64,000 bases of DNA, from the NCBI GenBank assembly GCA_938048185.1, contig CALIVT010000005.1, forward strand, positions 1-64,000, written 5' to 3'. Below the pieces are notes generated by a model that searched no databases, was not told the DNA's origin, and worked only from the letters and a program-made list of their open reading frames with translations. Source of the DNA: an uncultured Arenicella sp. Lineage in GTDB: Bacteria; Pseudomonadota; Gammaproteobacteria; Arenicellales; Arenicellaceae. Both the position numbers and the translations under genes were made by a program. This document shows positions 8,151 through 18,899 of this stretch, piece by piece (within the stretch, counting starts at the first letter, position 1; each line of letters begins with the position of its first letter).

Positions 8151-9592
8151 TGCCGCTCGCCAATCTTCTTGCGCTGCTAAATATTGCCAGCCAAAGCGAC
8201 TTGCAAATAAGCGATTTGACAATAGATAGTCGTAGCGTTGGTGCTGGCAGCCTGTTCTTCGCTTACCCCGGTTTACAAGCCGATGGCAGGGACTATATCG
8301 CGCAAGCACAAGCGGCCGGTGCGGCCGCTGTTCTTTACGATCCCGCGGCGTATGATCTGCCCAGCGAGATTACGATTCCCGCTTTTTCTGTGGCGAACTT
8401 ACAGCAACAGGTCGGGCGTCTAGCGCACAATTTTTTTGGACGAGCGTGCGATGAAATGCAGATATTTGGCGTTACCGGTACTAACGGTAAAACTACGTGT
8501 TGTTATTTGCTTACGCAGGCCTTAAGCAAGCTCGGTATGCAAGCTGCAATGATTGGCACAATCGGCGTGGGTACGCTGGATGATCTAAGCAAGGCGGAAC
8601 ACACAACGCCAGACCCAATCTCTTTGCATAAAGTCTTAGCGCAATTGAAGTCGCAGGGCATTACTCAAGTGTGTATGGAAGTTTCGTCACACGCACTCGA
8701 GCAAGGGCGCGTGAGTGGCGTCGAGTTTTTCTGCACGTTGTTCACTAATCTTAGTCATGATCACTTGGACTATCATGGCGACATGACTCGTTATGGCTTG
8801 GCTAAGCAGCGACTCTTTACTGATTTTCATAGTGAGCTGGTTGTGACTAATGCCGGTGACCCCCTCGGCGCATCATTGATTGACGTGGCCAATGCTGAGT
8901 TTATTGTGAGCTACGGTCAAAATGGCGACGTGTTTGCCGATGAGGTAGCGCTGGACTCGAATGGTATTAAGTTTGTGTTTGAAGGCAGTGGCGTAGAGTT
9001 CTCAGCCAGCACCCCGTTGATCGGTGCCGTGAATGTGCCGAATATCGAAATGCTGGTCGCGACCTTGTTAGCACTTAGTACCTCCATTGAAGACATTCAA
9101 GCAATTTTATCGACCCTAAAACCAGCGCCGGGTCGCATGGAGTTATATAAAACCGCACGCAGTGCCAGTATTGTCGTTGATTACGCGCACACGCCAGATG
9201 CCCTAGAAAAAGCGTTGTTGTCGGTGCGTGAACATTGTCATGGCGACCTTTGGTGTGTGTTTGGCTGTGGTGGTGACCGAGATCAAGCTAAGCGGCCAGT
9301 GATGGGTGCCGCGGCGGAGGCTCACGCCGATATTTTGATTGTAACCAACGATAACCCGCGCAGCGAAGCTCCAGCGTCTATTGCTAAGCAAATCGCGGTT
9401 GGTATTCAAGGCGAGCATCGCGTTATTTTAGATCGAGCTGAGGCCATCAATGCTGCGATTTCGCACGCGAAACCAGAAGACTGGGTGCTGGTTGCCGGAA
9501 AAGGTCACGAGGCTACTCAGCAAATAGGTCAGCATACTTTGCCTTTCTCAGATAGAGAGCACGTGGCTAAGTCGCTGGGAGTCGCGGCATGA
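8147..9592 (+). CDS. murE: UDP-MurNAc-L-Ala-D-Glu:meso-diaminopimelate ligase
   Basis: Cytoplasmic Mur ligase that adds meso-DAP to the peptidoglycan precursor. ATP-binding GVTGTNGKTT is near residue 115. The central domain has EVSSHALEQGRV and the C-terminal domain has DYAHTPDALEKAL. The DNPR motif (TNDNPRSEAP) marks specificity for meso-DAP rather than lysine, consistent with a Gram-negative cell wall. ATGA overlaps at both ends place it in the translationally coupled dcw operon. Confidence 0.97.
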   Translation: MMPLANLLALLNIASQSDLQISDLTIDSRSVGAGSLFFAYPGLQADGRDYIAQAQAAGAAAVLYDPAAYDLPSEITIPAFSVANLQQQVGRLAHNFFGRACDEMQIFGVTGTNGKTTCCYLLTQALSKLGMQAAMIGTIGVGTLDDLSKAEHTTPDPISLHKVLAQLKSQGITQVCMEVSSHALEQGRVSGVEFFCTLFTNLSHDHLDYHGDMTRYGLAKQRLFTDFHSELVVTNAGDPLGASLIDVANAEFIVSYGQNGDVFADEVALDSNGIKFVFEGSGVEFSASTPLIGAVNVPNIEMLVATLLALSTSIEDIQAILSTLKPAPGRMELYKTARSASIVVDYAHTPDALEKALLSVREHCHGDLWCVFGCGGDRDQAKRPVMGAAAEAHADILIVTNDNPRSEAPASIAKQIAVGIQGEHRVILDRAEAINAAISHAKPEDWVLVAGKGHEATQQIGQHTLPFSDREHVAKSLGVAA

Positions 9593-10974
9593 TGCAGTTG
9601 TCACAAGTCGCCAGCGCGGTAAACGGTAAATGTATTGGCAGCGACGTTATGCTCGCCAATGTCTCGATTAATACACGCGCGGACTGCCAAGGTCGTTTGT
9701 TTGTTGCATTACAAGGCGAAAACTTTGACGCCCATCAATTTCTTGATCAGGCGGCCAATGCCGGTTCCGCCGCGTTAATGGTAGAGCAAGACATACATGC
9801 GTCCTTGCCTTACGTAAAAGTACAAAGCACTCATCAAGCGCTTAAAGATCTGGCTGCTTGGTGGCGATCTCAATTCGTTTTACCCGTCATCGGCGTTACT
9901 GGCAGTGTGGGTAAAACCACGGTTAAAGAAATGTTGTCGCACATCTTCGCCGAGCTCGGCCAGGGCGTAGTGACCGACGGTAACTTAAACAATGAAATAG
10001 GCGTACCACTTACCCTGATGCGTTTGCATGCGCAAGATCGCTACGCGGTGATTGAGATGGGCATGAATCATGCGGGTGAGATTTCCCGTTTAACTAAAAT
10101 TACGCGACCAACTATCGCGCTGGTTAATAATGCCGCGGCAGCCCACTTAGAAGGCTTGGGAACCATCGAAGCCGTCGCTCAAGCCAAGGGCGAGATCTAT
10201 CAAGGCTTAGATGCTGACGGCATCGCGATCGTCAATGCTGACGATGACTTCGCCGAACTTTGGCTATCGCTTTGCGCCGAGCACAAAACCCTTACCTTTG
10301 GCCTGTCTGAAGGTGCTGATGTTACCGCTACTTATGAAGAAAAGAAGGGTGGCTTGCAGATTAAAATTAAAACGAAGAAAGATAAATTTAAGGTCAATAT
10401 TAATACCGTTGGCGAACACAGTGTACGCAACGTATTGGCGGCGGTAACAGTCGCTCTCGCAGCCAAAATTCCCGTGGCAAATATTAAATCCGGCTTGGCG
10501 AAATTCAAACCCGTTAACGGGCGTCTAAACATGACTAATGTAGCCGGCGTTAAGGTGATTGACGATACCTATAATGCGAACCCGGCGTCCATGCGCGCAG
10601 CGATTGATGTATTAGTAAAATATCCTGACACAACGCTAATTGTTGGGGACATGGGTGAGCTCGGCTCGGCTGCGGAAGCTGAGCACAGAGCCTTGGGCGA
10701 GCAAGCGGCCCTGCGCGGCGTCGGCACGCTATACGCCTGTGGTAAGCACGCCGATCTCGTCGCCGGGGCGTTTGGTGGACAAGCCAAAGCATTTTCGACT
10801 CAAGCAGATTTACTGATGTATCTGAAACAAAATTTACCCAATGGTGCGGTGCTCGTTAAGGGCTCGCGCTCAGCGAAAATGGAGCGAGTAATCGAAGCGT
10901 TACACACACAGCTAAATCAAGTTGCTAACACTCGCGAGGATACGCGCATTGACCATTCTCGAGGGCAGCACTGA
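9589..10974 (+). CDS. murF: UDP-MurNAc-tripeptide:D-Ala-D-Ala ligase
   Basis: Last cytoplasmic Mur ligase; adds the D-Ala-D-Ala dipeptide made by Ddl. Walker-type loop [14 protein letters not shown] is near residue 104, followed by [21 protein letters not shown] and the C-terminal [14 protein letters not shown]. 461 residues, normal length. It starts inside the murE stop (ATGATG) and ends in a 1-nt overlap with mraY. The last ~20 residues are poorly conserved. Confidence 0.97.
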   Translation: MMQLSQVASAVNGKCIGSDVMLANVSINTRADCQGRLFVALQGENFDAHQFLDQAANAGSAALMVEQDIHASLPYVKVQSTHQALKDLAAWWRSQFVLPVIGVTGSVGKTTVKEMLSHIFAELGQGVVTDGNLNNEIGVPLTLMRLHAQDRYAVIEMGMNHAGEISRLTKITRPTIALVNNAAAAHLEGLGTIEAVAQAKGEIYQGLDADGIAIVNADDDFAELWLSLCAEHKTLTFGLSEGADVTATYEEKKGGLQIKIKTKKDKFKVNINTVGEHSVRNVLAAVTVALAAKIPVANIKSGLAKFKPVNGRLNMTNVAGVKVIDDTYNANPASMRAAIDVLVKYPDTTLIVGDMGELGSAAEAEHRALGEQAALRGVGTLYACGKHADLVAGAFGGQAKAFSTQADLLMYLKQNLPNGAVLVKGSRSAKMERVIEALHTQLNQVANTREDTRIDHSRGQH

Positions 10975-12056
10975 TGTTATTAGCACTTTTTGAAGCTTTA
11001 GCTGAGCAATATAGCTTTTTTAACGTTTTTCAATATCTGACGTTTCGCGCGATCTGTTCGGTGCTGACCGCCTTGACCGTTTCGCTAGTGCTGGGCCCGG
11101 TAATGATCCGTAAGCTCAGTATTTATAAAATCGGTCAGACCGTGCGTCAGGATGGCCCGCCAACCCACTTTGATAAAGTTGGCACGCCGACCATGGGCGG
11201 CTTATTGATATTAGCATCGGTGATTTTAGCAACTTTATTGTGGGCTGATCTTGGTAACCGGTACGTTCAAATCACGCTCTTCACCTGCTTTTTCTTCGGG
11301 GTGATCGGTTGGTACGACGACTATCAGAAACTGGTGCACAAAGACCCGGTGGGTATGGGCTCTCGAAACAAATTTTTGAGCCAAAGCTTAGTCGCGATAA
11401 TTGCAGCTCTATGGCTTTATTACACCGCACAAACGCCGATCGAAACCGCGCTGATTATCCCATTCTTCAAGGGCGTGGCGATACCGCTGGGAATCTTATT
11501 CTTGCCGCTAACTTACTTTGTGATTGTAGGCACGAGCAATGCGGTTAACTTGACCGATGGACTGGACGGTTTAGCCATTGTTCCCACGGCGATGGTTGCT
11601 GGCGCGCTGGCGGTGTTTTGCTATCTGTCTGGTAACGTGATTTTCGCTGACTATTTGCAAATACCGCAAATTGCTGGCGCAGGCGAGGTGGCTATTTTCT
11701 GTGCGGCGCTGGTCGGCGCCGGTCTGGGCTTTCTTTGGTTTAATACCTATCCAGCGCAGGTTTTCATGGGTGACATCGGTTCTTTGTCGCTGGGTGCTTC
11801 TCTTGGGGTCGTGGCGGTGATCGTACGTCAAGAGCTTGTGCTTTTTATCATGGGCGGAATCTTCGTCTTAGAAACGGTGTCGGTAATTCTGCAAGTAGCC
11901 TCGTTTAAATTAACGGGCAAGCGTATTTTTCGTATGGCACCCATTCACCATCATTTTGAATTAAAAGGGTGGCCTGAGCCGCGCGTGATTGTGCGTTTTT
12001 GGATCATCAGTTTGGTACTAGTGCTTATTGGTCTGGCGACCTTGAAAGTACGTTAA
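10974..12056 (+). CDS. mraY: Phospho-MurNAc-pentapeptide transferase MraY
   Basis: Polytopic inner-membrane enzyme that transfers phospho-MurNAc-pentapeptide to undecaprenyl phosphate, making lipid I. 360 residues with about ten hydrophobic segments. Family motifs: [11 protein letters not shown], the catalytic acidic [30 protein letters not shown] and the histidine-rich [13 protein letters not shown]. One-base overlap with murF; murD follows after 25 nt. Confidence 0.97.
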   Translation: MLLALFEALAEQYSFFNVFQYLTFRAICSVLTALTVSLVLGPVMIRKLSIYKIGQTVRQDGPPTHFDKVGTPTMGGLLILASVILATLLWADLGNRYVQITLFTCFFFGVIGWYDDYQKLVHKDPVGMGSRNKFLSQSLVAIIAALWLYYTAQTPIETALIIPFFKGVAIPLGILFLPLTYFVIVGTSNAVNLTDGLDGLAIVPTAMVAGALAVFCYLSGNVIFADYLQIPQIAGAGEVAIFCAALVGAGLGFLWFNTYPAQVFMGDIGSLSLGASLGVVAVIVRQELVLFIMGGIFVLETVSVILQVASFKLTGKRIFRMAPIHHHFELKGWPEPRVIVRFWIISLVLVLIGLATLKVR

Positions 12057-12081
12057 GCGTCATTGGAGAATTGAACTAGTC

Positions 12082-13461
12082 ATGTCATCGCATAGCATCA
12101 GTCCCCAAGCTAACTTGATCGAGCAATATGGCTCGGCCACGGTTATTGGTTTGGGCGCAACAGGCTATAGTGTCGCTCGTTATTTGCTCGCCCGAGGGCT
12201 AGGAGTAACGGTGTTCGATTCGCGTGATGTGCCGCCCTTGGCAAACGAATTCAGACGAGAGTTCCCGAGTGTGACGACGGTGTTCGGCGCGTTCAATCCT
12301 GAACAAATTATTGCTGATGATCTTATTGTGGCCAGCCCAGGGGTATCGTTAAAAGAACCTTTGTTGCGCGAAGCGAAGCGCAATGGCGCGCACATCGTCG
12401 GCGACATCGAGCTGTTTCTACAAGAAAATACTAAACCGGCCATCGCAATTACGGGCTCAAACGGTAAAAGTACGGTCGTAACCTTGGTCGGAAAAATGTG
12501 TCAGGACAGCGGCCTTGAAACCCTCGTTGCCGGCAACATCGGCAAACCCGCATTAGATGCGTTGACCGACAGTCAAGACTTTGATGTGGTCGTCTTGGAG
12601 TTGTCGAGCTTTCAATTAGAGACGACTTATCAAGTGCCTGCGCAAGCCGCCGCGATTCTAAATATTAGCGCTGACCACATGGACCGCTATGATTCGATGG
12701 GCGACTACGTGCTCGCCAAAGCTCGAATTTTGCGTGGTGCAAAACGCGCCGTTTTACCCAGTCATGACGAATGGCTGCAGCAAATCACTAACGCTAATAT
12801 AGTCACGAATTTTGAGTTGGAAGAACCGGCGAACGATTCTGATTTTGGACTGACCCGCAAGTCGAATGGTCGTTGGCTAATGAAAGGCCAAAATAAGTTA
12901 ATGCGGGTTCGCGATATTCCGCTTATTGGTTTGCACAACGTTAAAAACGTGTTGAGCGCGTTTGCGCTAGTCGACTTCTTAGCCCTGCCATTGGACGGGC
13001 TGATAAGTAGTGTAAAGAGCTTTGATGGCCTAGCGCATCGCATGCAAACGGTTTCCAAGAAAAATGGCGTGCGTTGGGTGAACGATTCAAAAGCCACTAA
13101 CATTGGCGCCACCAGCACGGCGTTACAAAGTCTCGAAGGCGGCGTGGTCTGGATTGCGGGTGGACAAGCAAAAGGCGCGGATTTCGGCGACTTGAAACAC
13201 AGCATTAGCGACAATATTAAGCAGCTTATCTTGATCGGCGAAGACGCCGATAAGATCGAGGGTGCGCTACGTGGACTATTGCCCATTACCCGCAGTCTAG
13301 ATCTGTCCGCTGCGGTTGCCGAAGCGGCTAATACGGCACAAAGAGGTGATGTCGTTCTGTTTAGCCCGGCTTGTGCCAGCTTCGATATGTTTCGTGATTT
13401 TGAGCACCGCGGCAATGAATTTGCCGCATGCGTAAGTGACGTCGTTGGGAGTGCTTTATGA
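12082..13461 (+). CDS. murD: UDP-MurNAc-L-alanine:D-glutamate ligase
   Basis: Adds D-glutamate to UDP-MurNAc-L-Ala in the cytoplasm. N-terminal Rossmann-like uridine-binding part (VIGLGATGYSVARYL), ATP loop AITGSNGKSTVVTL near residue 125, ELSSFQLET, and C-terminal VNDSKATNIGAT and FSPACASFDMFRDFEHRG. 459 residues. GGAG lies about 14 nt before the ATG, a rather long spacing. ATGA overlap with ftsW. Confidence 0.97.
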   Translation: MSSHSISPQANLIEQYGSATVIGLGATGYSVARYLLARGLGVTVFDSRDVPPLANEFRREFPSVTTVFGAFNPEQIIADDLIVASPGVSLKEPLLREAKRNGAHIVGDIELFLQENTKPAIAITGSNGKSTVVTLVGKMCQDSGLETLVAGNIGKPALDALTDSQDFDVVVLELSSFQLETTYQVPAQAAAILNISADHMDRYDSMGDYVLAKARILRGAKRAVLPSHDEWLQQITNANIVTNFELEEPANDSDFGLTRKSNGRWLMKGQNKLMRVRDIPLIGLHNVKNVLSAFALVDFLALPLDGLISSVKSFDGLAHRMQTVSKKNGVRWVNDSKATNIGATSTALQSLEGGVVWIAGGQAKGADFGDLKHSISDNIKQLILIGEDADKIEGALRGLLPITRSLDLSAAVAEAANTAQRGDVVLFSPACASFDMFRDFEHRGNEFAACVSDVVGSAL

Positions 13462-14636
13462 GCAGCGTCGCGTTGCAAGCCACCCGCGTTCAATCAACGG
13501 GCAACAGTGCCGGTGTTGACTCGGTTTTACTCGGTGTTTTTGTCACCTTGCTGATGCTTGGTTTAGTTATGGTCTTTTCGTCAACCATCGCGATGGGCAG
13601 TCAAGATTTAAACACCAATACCTCGCACTTTTGGCGCCAACTCGCGCATATGGTGTTAGGCGTGGGCTTAACCGTAATTGTTGCCAGCGTTCCCGTCTGG
13701 GTATGGCAAAAGCTGAGTGTGCCCTTATTGGGTTTCTCAATTCTTCTGCTGTTGGTTTTGTTGTTTGTTGGGATTGAGGTGAACGGTTCACGACGTTGGT
13801 TGTCATTGGCTGGTTTTCGTCTGCAACCTGCCGAATTTGCCAAGCTCGCGATTGTGTTGTACGCGGCAAGTTATCTGACACGTAGACAAGCGGAGATTAC
13901 TCGGTTTTCTAAAGGCATTGTCAATATGGCTGTGGTCATCGCCGCGCTCGGTGGTCTGCTGCTAATGCAGCCTGACTTCGGTAGCTTCGTGGTTATGACT
14001 GCGACCGTCGGACTAATGATGTTTCTGGGTGGCATTCGCATTAGTCACACCTTGTTTTGCCTTAGTGTGGTGTCCGTTGCCATGTTTTTTATGGTGCGTA
14101 TGTCGCCATATCGAATGGAACGTTTTATGGGCTATTTAAACCCTTGGGATGATCCGTTCGGTTCGGGCTTTCAATTAACGCAGGCACTGATTGCGGTTGG
14201 TCGCGGTGAGGTTTTTGGTGTTGGTTTGGGTGCAAGTATTCAAAAACTATATTACTTACCCCATGCCAACAATGACTTTATTTTGGCGGTGATAGGCGAA
14301 GAACTAGGTTTGATCGGAATCGTGTTGGTGATTGTGCTGTACGCGCTGTTACTGCACCGTGCACTCGTTATCTCGCGTACTGCTGAACTCATTGGTAAAG
14401 TGTACGCCTCGCGCTTGGCGCAAGGCGTCGGCTTCCTGCTTGTATTTCAAGCCGTTATTAATATTGGGGTTAACCTCGGCGCCTTGCCGACCAAAGGCTT
14501 AACCCTGCCGTTTATTAGCTACGGTGGCAGCAGCATGTTGGTGTGTTGTTTAGCGATGGGTTTGTTGTTTGGTGTAGATCGGCAAAACCGGGTACGTGAG
14601 ACCAGCGCAAGTGTCAGCGGCGGGGGGCGAGCATGA
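13458..14636 (+). CDS. ftsW: Septal peptidoglycan polymerase FtsW (SEDS family)
   Basis: SEDS glycosyltransferase that polymerises lipid II at the septum with FtsI. 392 residues with about ten membrane helices. Characteristic segments are GIEVNGSRRWLSLAGFRLQPAE, RFMGYLNPWDDPFGSGFQL, ANNDFILAVIGEELG and the near-C-terminal LPFISYGGSSML. It overlaps murD and murG by ATGA at either end. Confidence 0.97.
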   Translation: MSSVALQATRVQSTGNSAGVDSVLLGVFVTLLMLGLVMVFSSTIAMGSQDLNTNTSHFWRQLAHMVLGVGLTVIVASVPVWVWQKLSVPLLGFSILLLLVLLFVGIEVNGSRRWLSLAGFRLQPAEFAKLAIVLYAASYLTRRQAEITRFSKGIVNMAVVIAALGGLLLMQPDFGSFVVMTATVGLMMFLGGIRISHTLFCLSVVSVAMFFMVRMSPYRMERFMGYLNPWDDPFGSGFQLTQALIAVGRGEVFGVGLGASIQKLYYLPHANNDFILAVIGEELGLIGIVLVIVLYALLLHRALVISRTAELIGKVYASRLAQGVGFLLVFQAVINIGVNLGALPTKGLTLPFISYGGSSMLVCCLAMGLLFGVDRQNRVRETSASVSGGGRA

Positions 14637-15694
14637 AGCGGCCTCATCTAATGGTTATGGCGGGTGGTACTGGCGGTCATGTCTTTCCGGCATTGGCGGT
14701 CGCGAAACAGTTACGAGCACAAGGGACTGATATTACGTGGCTCGGTACTAAGCGTGGCTTAGAGGCGAGTGTGATTCCCGCGAATAATATAGAAATCGAA
14801 TGGGTTTCAGTTGAGGGGCTGCGTGGTAAAGGTGCGTTGAGCTTATTGCTCGCACCGTTCAGACTGGCACGCGCGATGTGGCAAAGCGCCGGCGCGATCA
14901 GACGGGTGCAACCCGACTGTATACTGGGCATGGGTGGTTTTGTGTCTGGCCCCGGTGGCATAGTCGCGCGTTTGATGGGGCGAGCCTTGGTGGTGCACGA
15001 GCAAAACGCGGTTGCGGGTTTGACCAATAAATACCTAGCAAAAATCGCCAGCCGAGTGCTCACTGGTTTTCCAAACGTTGCTGGCTTACCGAAAAGTGCG
15101 CAGTGGGTAGGTAATCCTGTGCGTGACACCATTCGCCCTGACAGCTCGAATCAATCGAGTTCAGTCAATGTCTTAATAATCGGTGGCAGCCAAGGTGCGC
15201 ACTCTTTTAACGTAGCGCTGCCGTCGGTGTTCGCTAAGCTAGCAACGCAGAATATTTCGCTTTGGCATCAAGCTGGGCGCGGCCGCGCGGGTGACGTCGA
15301 TGCAGAGTATCAAGCACAGGGGGTCGACGCCAAAGTGAGTGAATTTATCGACGATATGGCGGCTGCTTACGCGTGGGCTGATTTGTTAATTTGCCGTGCC
15401 GGGGCGATGACAATCGCTGAATGTTGTGCGGCAGGTAAGCCGGCGCTACTCATTCCTTACCCATTTTCCGCTGGCGACCATCAGCTAAAAAACGCGCAAG
15501 CGATGGTGTCAGTCGGTGCGGGTACCATGTTAATGAATCACCAACTTGAGACCCCTGAGTTTTTGTCTACGTTGACCGCGTTGGTGGGCGACAAACGTAA
15601 ATTGGCCGACATGGGGCAGAACGCCTTAAGCTTGCATAAACCGACTGCCTTAGACGACGTTACCTCTGCGTGTCAGGAGTACCTAAATGCGTAA
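14633..15694 (+). CDS. murG: Lipid II synthase MurG
   Basis: Membrane-associated GT28 glycosyltransferase that adds GlcNAc from UDP-GlcNAc to lipid I. The N-terminal glycine-rich loop MAGGTGGHVFPALAVA, GFVSGPGG, HEQNAVAGLTNK, the second loop IGGSQGAHSFN and ICRAGAMTIAECCAAGKP are all present. 353 residues. It overlaps ftsW by 4 nt and murC by 8 nt. Confidence 0.97.
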   Translation: MKRPHLMVMAGGTGGHVFPALAVAKQLRAQGTDITWLGTKRGLEASVIPANNIEIEWVSVEGLRGKGALSLLLAPFRLARAMWQSAGAIRRVQPDCILGMGGFVSGPGGIVARLMGRALVVHEQNAVAGLTNKYLAKIASRVLTGFPNVAGLPKSAQWVGNPVRDTIRPDSSNQSSSVNVLIIGGSQGAHSFNVALPSVFAKLATQNISLWHQAGRGRAGDVDAEYQAQGVDAKVSEFIDDMAAAYAWADLLICRAGAMTIAECCAAGKPALLIPYPFSAGDHQLKNAQAMVSVGAGTMLMNHQLETPEFLSTLTALVGDKRKLADMGQNALSLHKPTALDDVTSACQEYLNA

Positions 15695-17090
15695 TCGGGT
15701 GAGCAATATTCATTTCGTTGGAGTGGGGGGCAGCGGTATGTCTGGCATCGCCGAGGTGCTGGTTAATTTAAAGTATCGTGTTAGCGGTTCAGATATTAAT
15801 GATGGTCCGGTCACCAAGCGCTTACGTGACGCCGGCATTCGAGTAATGATTGGTCATCACATCGACAATATTCACGGTTCTGATGTGGTGGTGGTCTCCA
15901 CCGCCATCGATAAGACCAACCCTGAAGTTGCGGGTGCGATAGAAGCCGGTATTCCGGTTATTCCGCGCGCAGAAATGCTCGGAGAACTAATGCGTTTTCA
16001 GCAGGGTATTGCGGTGGCCGGCACGCATGGCAAAACGACTACCACTAGTCTGGTGTCGGCAATTTTAATTGCCGCTGGGCTTGATCCTACGTTTGTGGTT
16101 GGCGGTCTGATTAATAGCGCAGGGGTGAATGCTAAGTTGGGCACTGGTGATTACCTGGTTGCCGAAGCAGATGAGAGCGACGCGTCGTTTCTAAATCTGA
16201 AGCCTGAAATGGCGATCGTTACCAACATTGATGAAGATCATATGGTGACGTACCAAGGTGACCTTGGTACGTTAAAGAAAACCTTTGTTACTTTCCTGCA
16301 AAACCTTCCGTTCTATGGCTTAGCGGTATTGTGCGAAGACGACGCGAACGTGCGCTCGATTCGCGATCAAATTCATAAGCCGATGTTGTCTTATGGTTTG
16401 AGCGAAAATGCTGATTATCGCGCTTATGATCTCGAGCAATCAGCAACCCGAATGACGTTTAAAGTCGCACGCCCCAAGCGTAATAACGATCTGCATGTTG
16501 AGCTGTCGATTCCTGGTGTCCATAATGTGTTAAACGCGACCGCAGCGATTGCCATTGCGAGTCACCTGGAGGTATCGGACGATGCGATTGTAAGAGGCCT
16601 ACGTGACTTTGAAGGCGTTGGTCGACGCTTCGAAATCTTAGGCGAGCTTGAGATTAACGGCAAGACCGTAACCTTAGTCGACGACTATGCGCATCACCCG
16701 GTCGAGCTCGACGCAACGCTTAGTGCCGCGCGCGGCTGCTGGCAGGACCGTCGCTTGGTCGCGGTGTTTCAACCGCACCGCTATAGCCGAACCTATGATT
16801 TATTTGACGACTTTGTCACGGCGCTGGCCGAGCAACAAGACCTATTGTTATGTGAAGTTTACCCCGCGGGTGAGCAACCGATTAGTGGTGCTACCGGTAA
16901 ATCGCTGTGCCAAGCAATTCGAGTGCGCGGTGCGAGCAACCCAATTTTTGTCCCTGAAATTGATGAATTATCATCGGTCTTAGCGCCAGTGGTGCAAGAT
17001 GGCGACGTGATTTTAGCCATGGGCGCCGGCAGCATCGGCAAAGCGGTGCGTCAGCTTTTCGAACAGTACAAAATTGAGGAGCTTGCCTAA
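15687..17090 (+). CDS. murC: UDP-MurNAc:L-alanine ligase
   Basis: First Mur ligase, adds L-alanine to UDP-MurNAc. N-terminal HFVGVGGSGMSGIAEVL, ATP loop AGTHGKTTTTSLVSA near residue 113, VAEADESDASFL, and C-terminal LVDDYAHHPVELDATL with FQPHRYSRT. 467 residues. It is followed by ddl with a one-base overlap; murB is not in this window, as in E. coli where it also lies elsewhere. Confidence 0.97.
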   Translation: MRNRVSNIHFVGVGGSGMSGIAEVLVNLKYRVSGSDINDGPVTKRLRDAGIRVMIGHHIDNIHGSDVVVVSTAIDKTNPEVAGAIEAGIPVIPRAEMLGELMRFQQGIAVAGTHGKTTTTSLVSAILIAAGLDPTFVVGGLINSAGVNAKLGTGDYLVAEADESDASFLNLKPEMAIVTNIDEDHMVTYQGDLGTLKKTFVTFLQNLPFYGLAVLCEDDANVRSIRDQIHKPMLSYGLSENADYRAYDLEQSATRMTFKVARPKRNNDLHVELSIPGVHNVLNATAAIAIASHLEVSDDAIVRGLRDFEGVGRRFEILGELEINGKTVTLVDDYAHHPVELDATLSAARGCWQDRRLVAVFQPHRYSRTYDLFDDFVTALAEQQDLLLCEVYPAGEQPISGATGKSLCQAIRVRGASNPIFVPEIDELSSVLAPVVQDGDVILAMGAGSIGKAVRQLFEQYKIEELA

Positions 17091-18025
17091 TGGTTGAGGT
17101 GTCTCAATTTGGTAAAGTCGCGGTACTAATGGGCGGTATTTCTGCTGAACGCGACGTGTCTTTGATTAGCGGCGCGGCAGTGCTTAAGGGCCTACAAGAT
17201 AAAGGTGTGGATGCGCATGGCATTGACGCCAGCCCAGATAATATCGATAGCTTAAAAGCGCGCGGTTTTGAGCGCGCGTTTATCGTGCTTCACGGTCGTT
17301 GGGGTGAAGACGGAGTAGTGCAGGGCGCACTGCAAGCCATCGACATGCCCTACACCGGCAGTGGGGTGCTAGGCTGCGCACTGGCAATGGATAAAGTACG
17401 TAGCAAGCAGATTTGGCAAACGCTTGGTTTACCAACCGCCGCCTATCGAGTGTTGCGCAGCGAGGCTGATCTTGAAGGCTTGGTCGCCGCGCTTGGTTTA
17501 CCTTTGTTTTTAAAACCCGCGCGCGAAGGCTCAAGTGTCGGTGTGGGTAAAGTTATCCAAGAAAGCGATTTACTAGAGGCTTATAAAGAGTCTGCGAAAG
17601 TGGGCGACGATGTGCTTGCCGAGCAGTTTATATCTGGCGCCGAGCTTACCTGCACGATTCTAAAAGGTGAAGCCCTGCCTATTATTCGCATGTCAACTGA
17701 CAACGAGTTCTACGATTATGCCGCTAAATACGAATCTGATGATACGCAATATTCCTGCCCAGCAGGCTTGAGCGACGAGCAAGAGGTTCGCATTCGCAGT
17801 CTTGCGCTTGAGGCGTTTAACGCTCTGGATTGTGCAGTTTGGGGGCGCGTAGACGTGATGCTCGATGGTGATCAGAATCCGCTGTTGCTTGAAGTGAATA
17901 CGGTGCCAGGAATGACCAGTCATAGCCTGGTGCCGATGGCCGCTGCGGCAACTGGGCGCAGTTTCGACGACCTCGTAGTAGAAATATTAGCGACCACGTT
18001 AACGACCGATGGGGGTATTGCGTAA
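17090..18025 (+). CDS. ddl: D-alanine:D-alanine ligase
   Basis: ATP-grasp enzyme joining two D-alanines for MurF. Start VAVLMGGISAERDVSLISG, then GEDGVVQGALQ, YTGSGVLGCALAMDK, ATP-grasp segment FLKPAREGSSVGVGKV, and metal-binding LLEVNTVPGMTSHSLVP. 311 residues is a normal DdlB-type length. It overlaps murC by 1 nt and ftsQ by 1 nt. Confidence 0.97.
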   Translation: MVEVSQFGKVAVLMGGISAERDVSLISGAAVLKGLQDKGVDAHGIDASPDNIDSLKARGFERAFIVLHGRWGEDGVVQGALQAIDMPYTGSGVLGCALAMDKVRSKQIWQTLGLPTAAYRVLRSEADLEGLVAALGLPLFLKPAREGSSVGVGKVIQESDLLEAYKESAKVGDDVLAEQFISGAELTCTILKGEALPIIRMSTDNEFYDYAAKYESDDTQYSCPAGLSDEQEVRIRSLALEAFNALDCAVWGRVDVMLDGDQNPLLLEVNTVPGMTSHSLVPMAAAATGRSFDDLVVEILATTLTTDGGIA

Positions 18026-18855
18026 TGACTCAAAAACGCGCCTTCGCACATCAAGAAAAAGAATTTCAAGCACGTCGCTTAAGCAAGCTGGGTCGTGGCT
18101 TAACGATTATGCTCGCGACGGCATTGTCGTTTCTTACGATTGCGTTACTCGCCGTCGATCAATTGTATCGCCCAGACACGTTCGTGATCGCGGAATTAAA
18201 AATCAAGGGCAAGTTTCGCTACCTCGCCGCGTCCGCGGTCGAAGAGGTTGTGCGCGCGCAAGACCTCGGTAATTTTTTCTCCGTCGAGTTAGACGAAATC
18301 AAAGCCAAGGTCGAAGAGTTGGCGTGGGTGCAAAGCGCCGACGTGCGCCGAGAGTGGCCCAACTCACTCTCGATTTCGGTGTCAGAACACCAACCAGCAA
18401 TGCGCTGGGGTAATAAGAAGTGGGTAAGCACGGCAGGTGTGGTCGTTGAATTGCCGAGTAAGTTAGACGCGCCGAACGCAATCGTATTACGTGGCAGTGA
18501 AACGCAGTCTAAGCGTATCTTAGTACAAGCGGCTAGCTGGAAGAAAAACTTAGCTGGGCAAGGCATTGAACTTAGAGAGGTAAGTTTAAGCGACAGCGAG
18601 GCCTGGACCTTAAGCTTGCGTTTTGATGCGCTAGACAGTGATTTCAAATTGTTATTGGGGCGCGAGAACGTAACCGAGCGTTTGGCTCGTTTTAAAACCT
18701 TGTTTAATACCCAGCTGCAATTTTCTGAGTACCGCCTAGAGAGAGTCGACGCTCGCTACCCTGACGGGCTGGCGGTAGAGCATGGTCAGACCAAAATAAA
18801 CACCGATGAGACAGCTGCGCTAAATGCATCAACTGTTTTAGCCGCGAACAACTAA
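18025..18855 (+). CDS. ftsQ: Cell division protein FtsQ
   Basis: Bitopic divisome protein linking early and late components with FtsL/FtsB. Basic cytoplasmic N-terminus, one membrane helix at about residues 31-50 (IMLATALSFLTIALLAVDQL), then a POTRA domain (IAELKIKGKFRYLAASAVEEV) and the FtsQ domain. LAWVQSADVRREWPNSLSISVSEHQPAMRWG is read here in two pieces and is typical of the family. 276 residues. It ends 44 nt before ftsA. Confidence 0.93.
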   Translation: MTQKRAFAHQEKEFQARRLSKLGRGLTIMLATALSFLTIALLAVDQLYRPDTFVIAELKIKGKFRYLAASAVEEVVRAQDLGNFFSVELDEIKAKVEELAWVQSADVRREWPNSLSISVSEHQPAMRWGNKKWVSTAGVVVELPSKLDAPNAIVLRGSETQSKRILVQAASWKKNLAGQGIELREVSLSDSEAWTLSLRFDALDSDFKLLLGRENVTERLARFKTLFNTQLQFSEYRLERVDARYPDGLAVEHGQTKINTDETAALNASTVLAANN

Positions 18856-18899
18856 TACAAAGTGACACAACGACTAGCGCAACCGCTTATAAAAAGACA

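Noticed and set aside
12762-13493. 243-residue minus-strand ORF opposite murD
   Set aside because: Entirely inside a well-supported murD/ftsW coding region; composition is that of an antisense shadow (Ser/Pro/Leu-rich).
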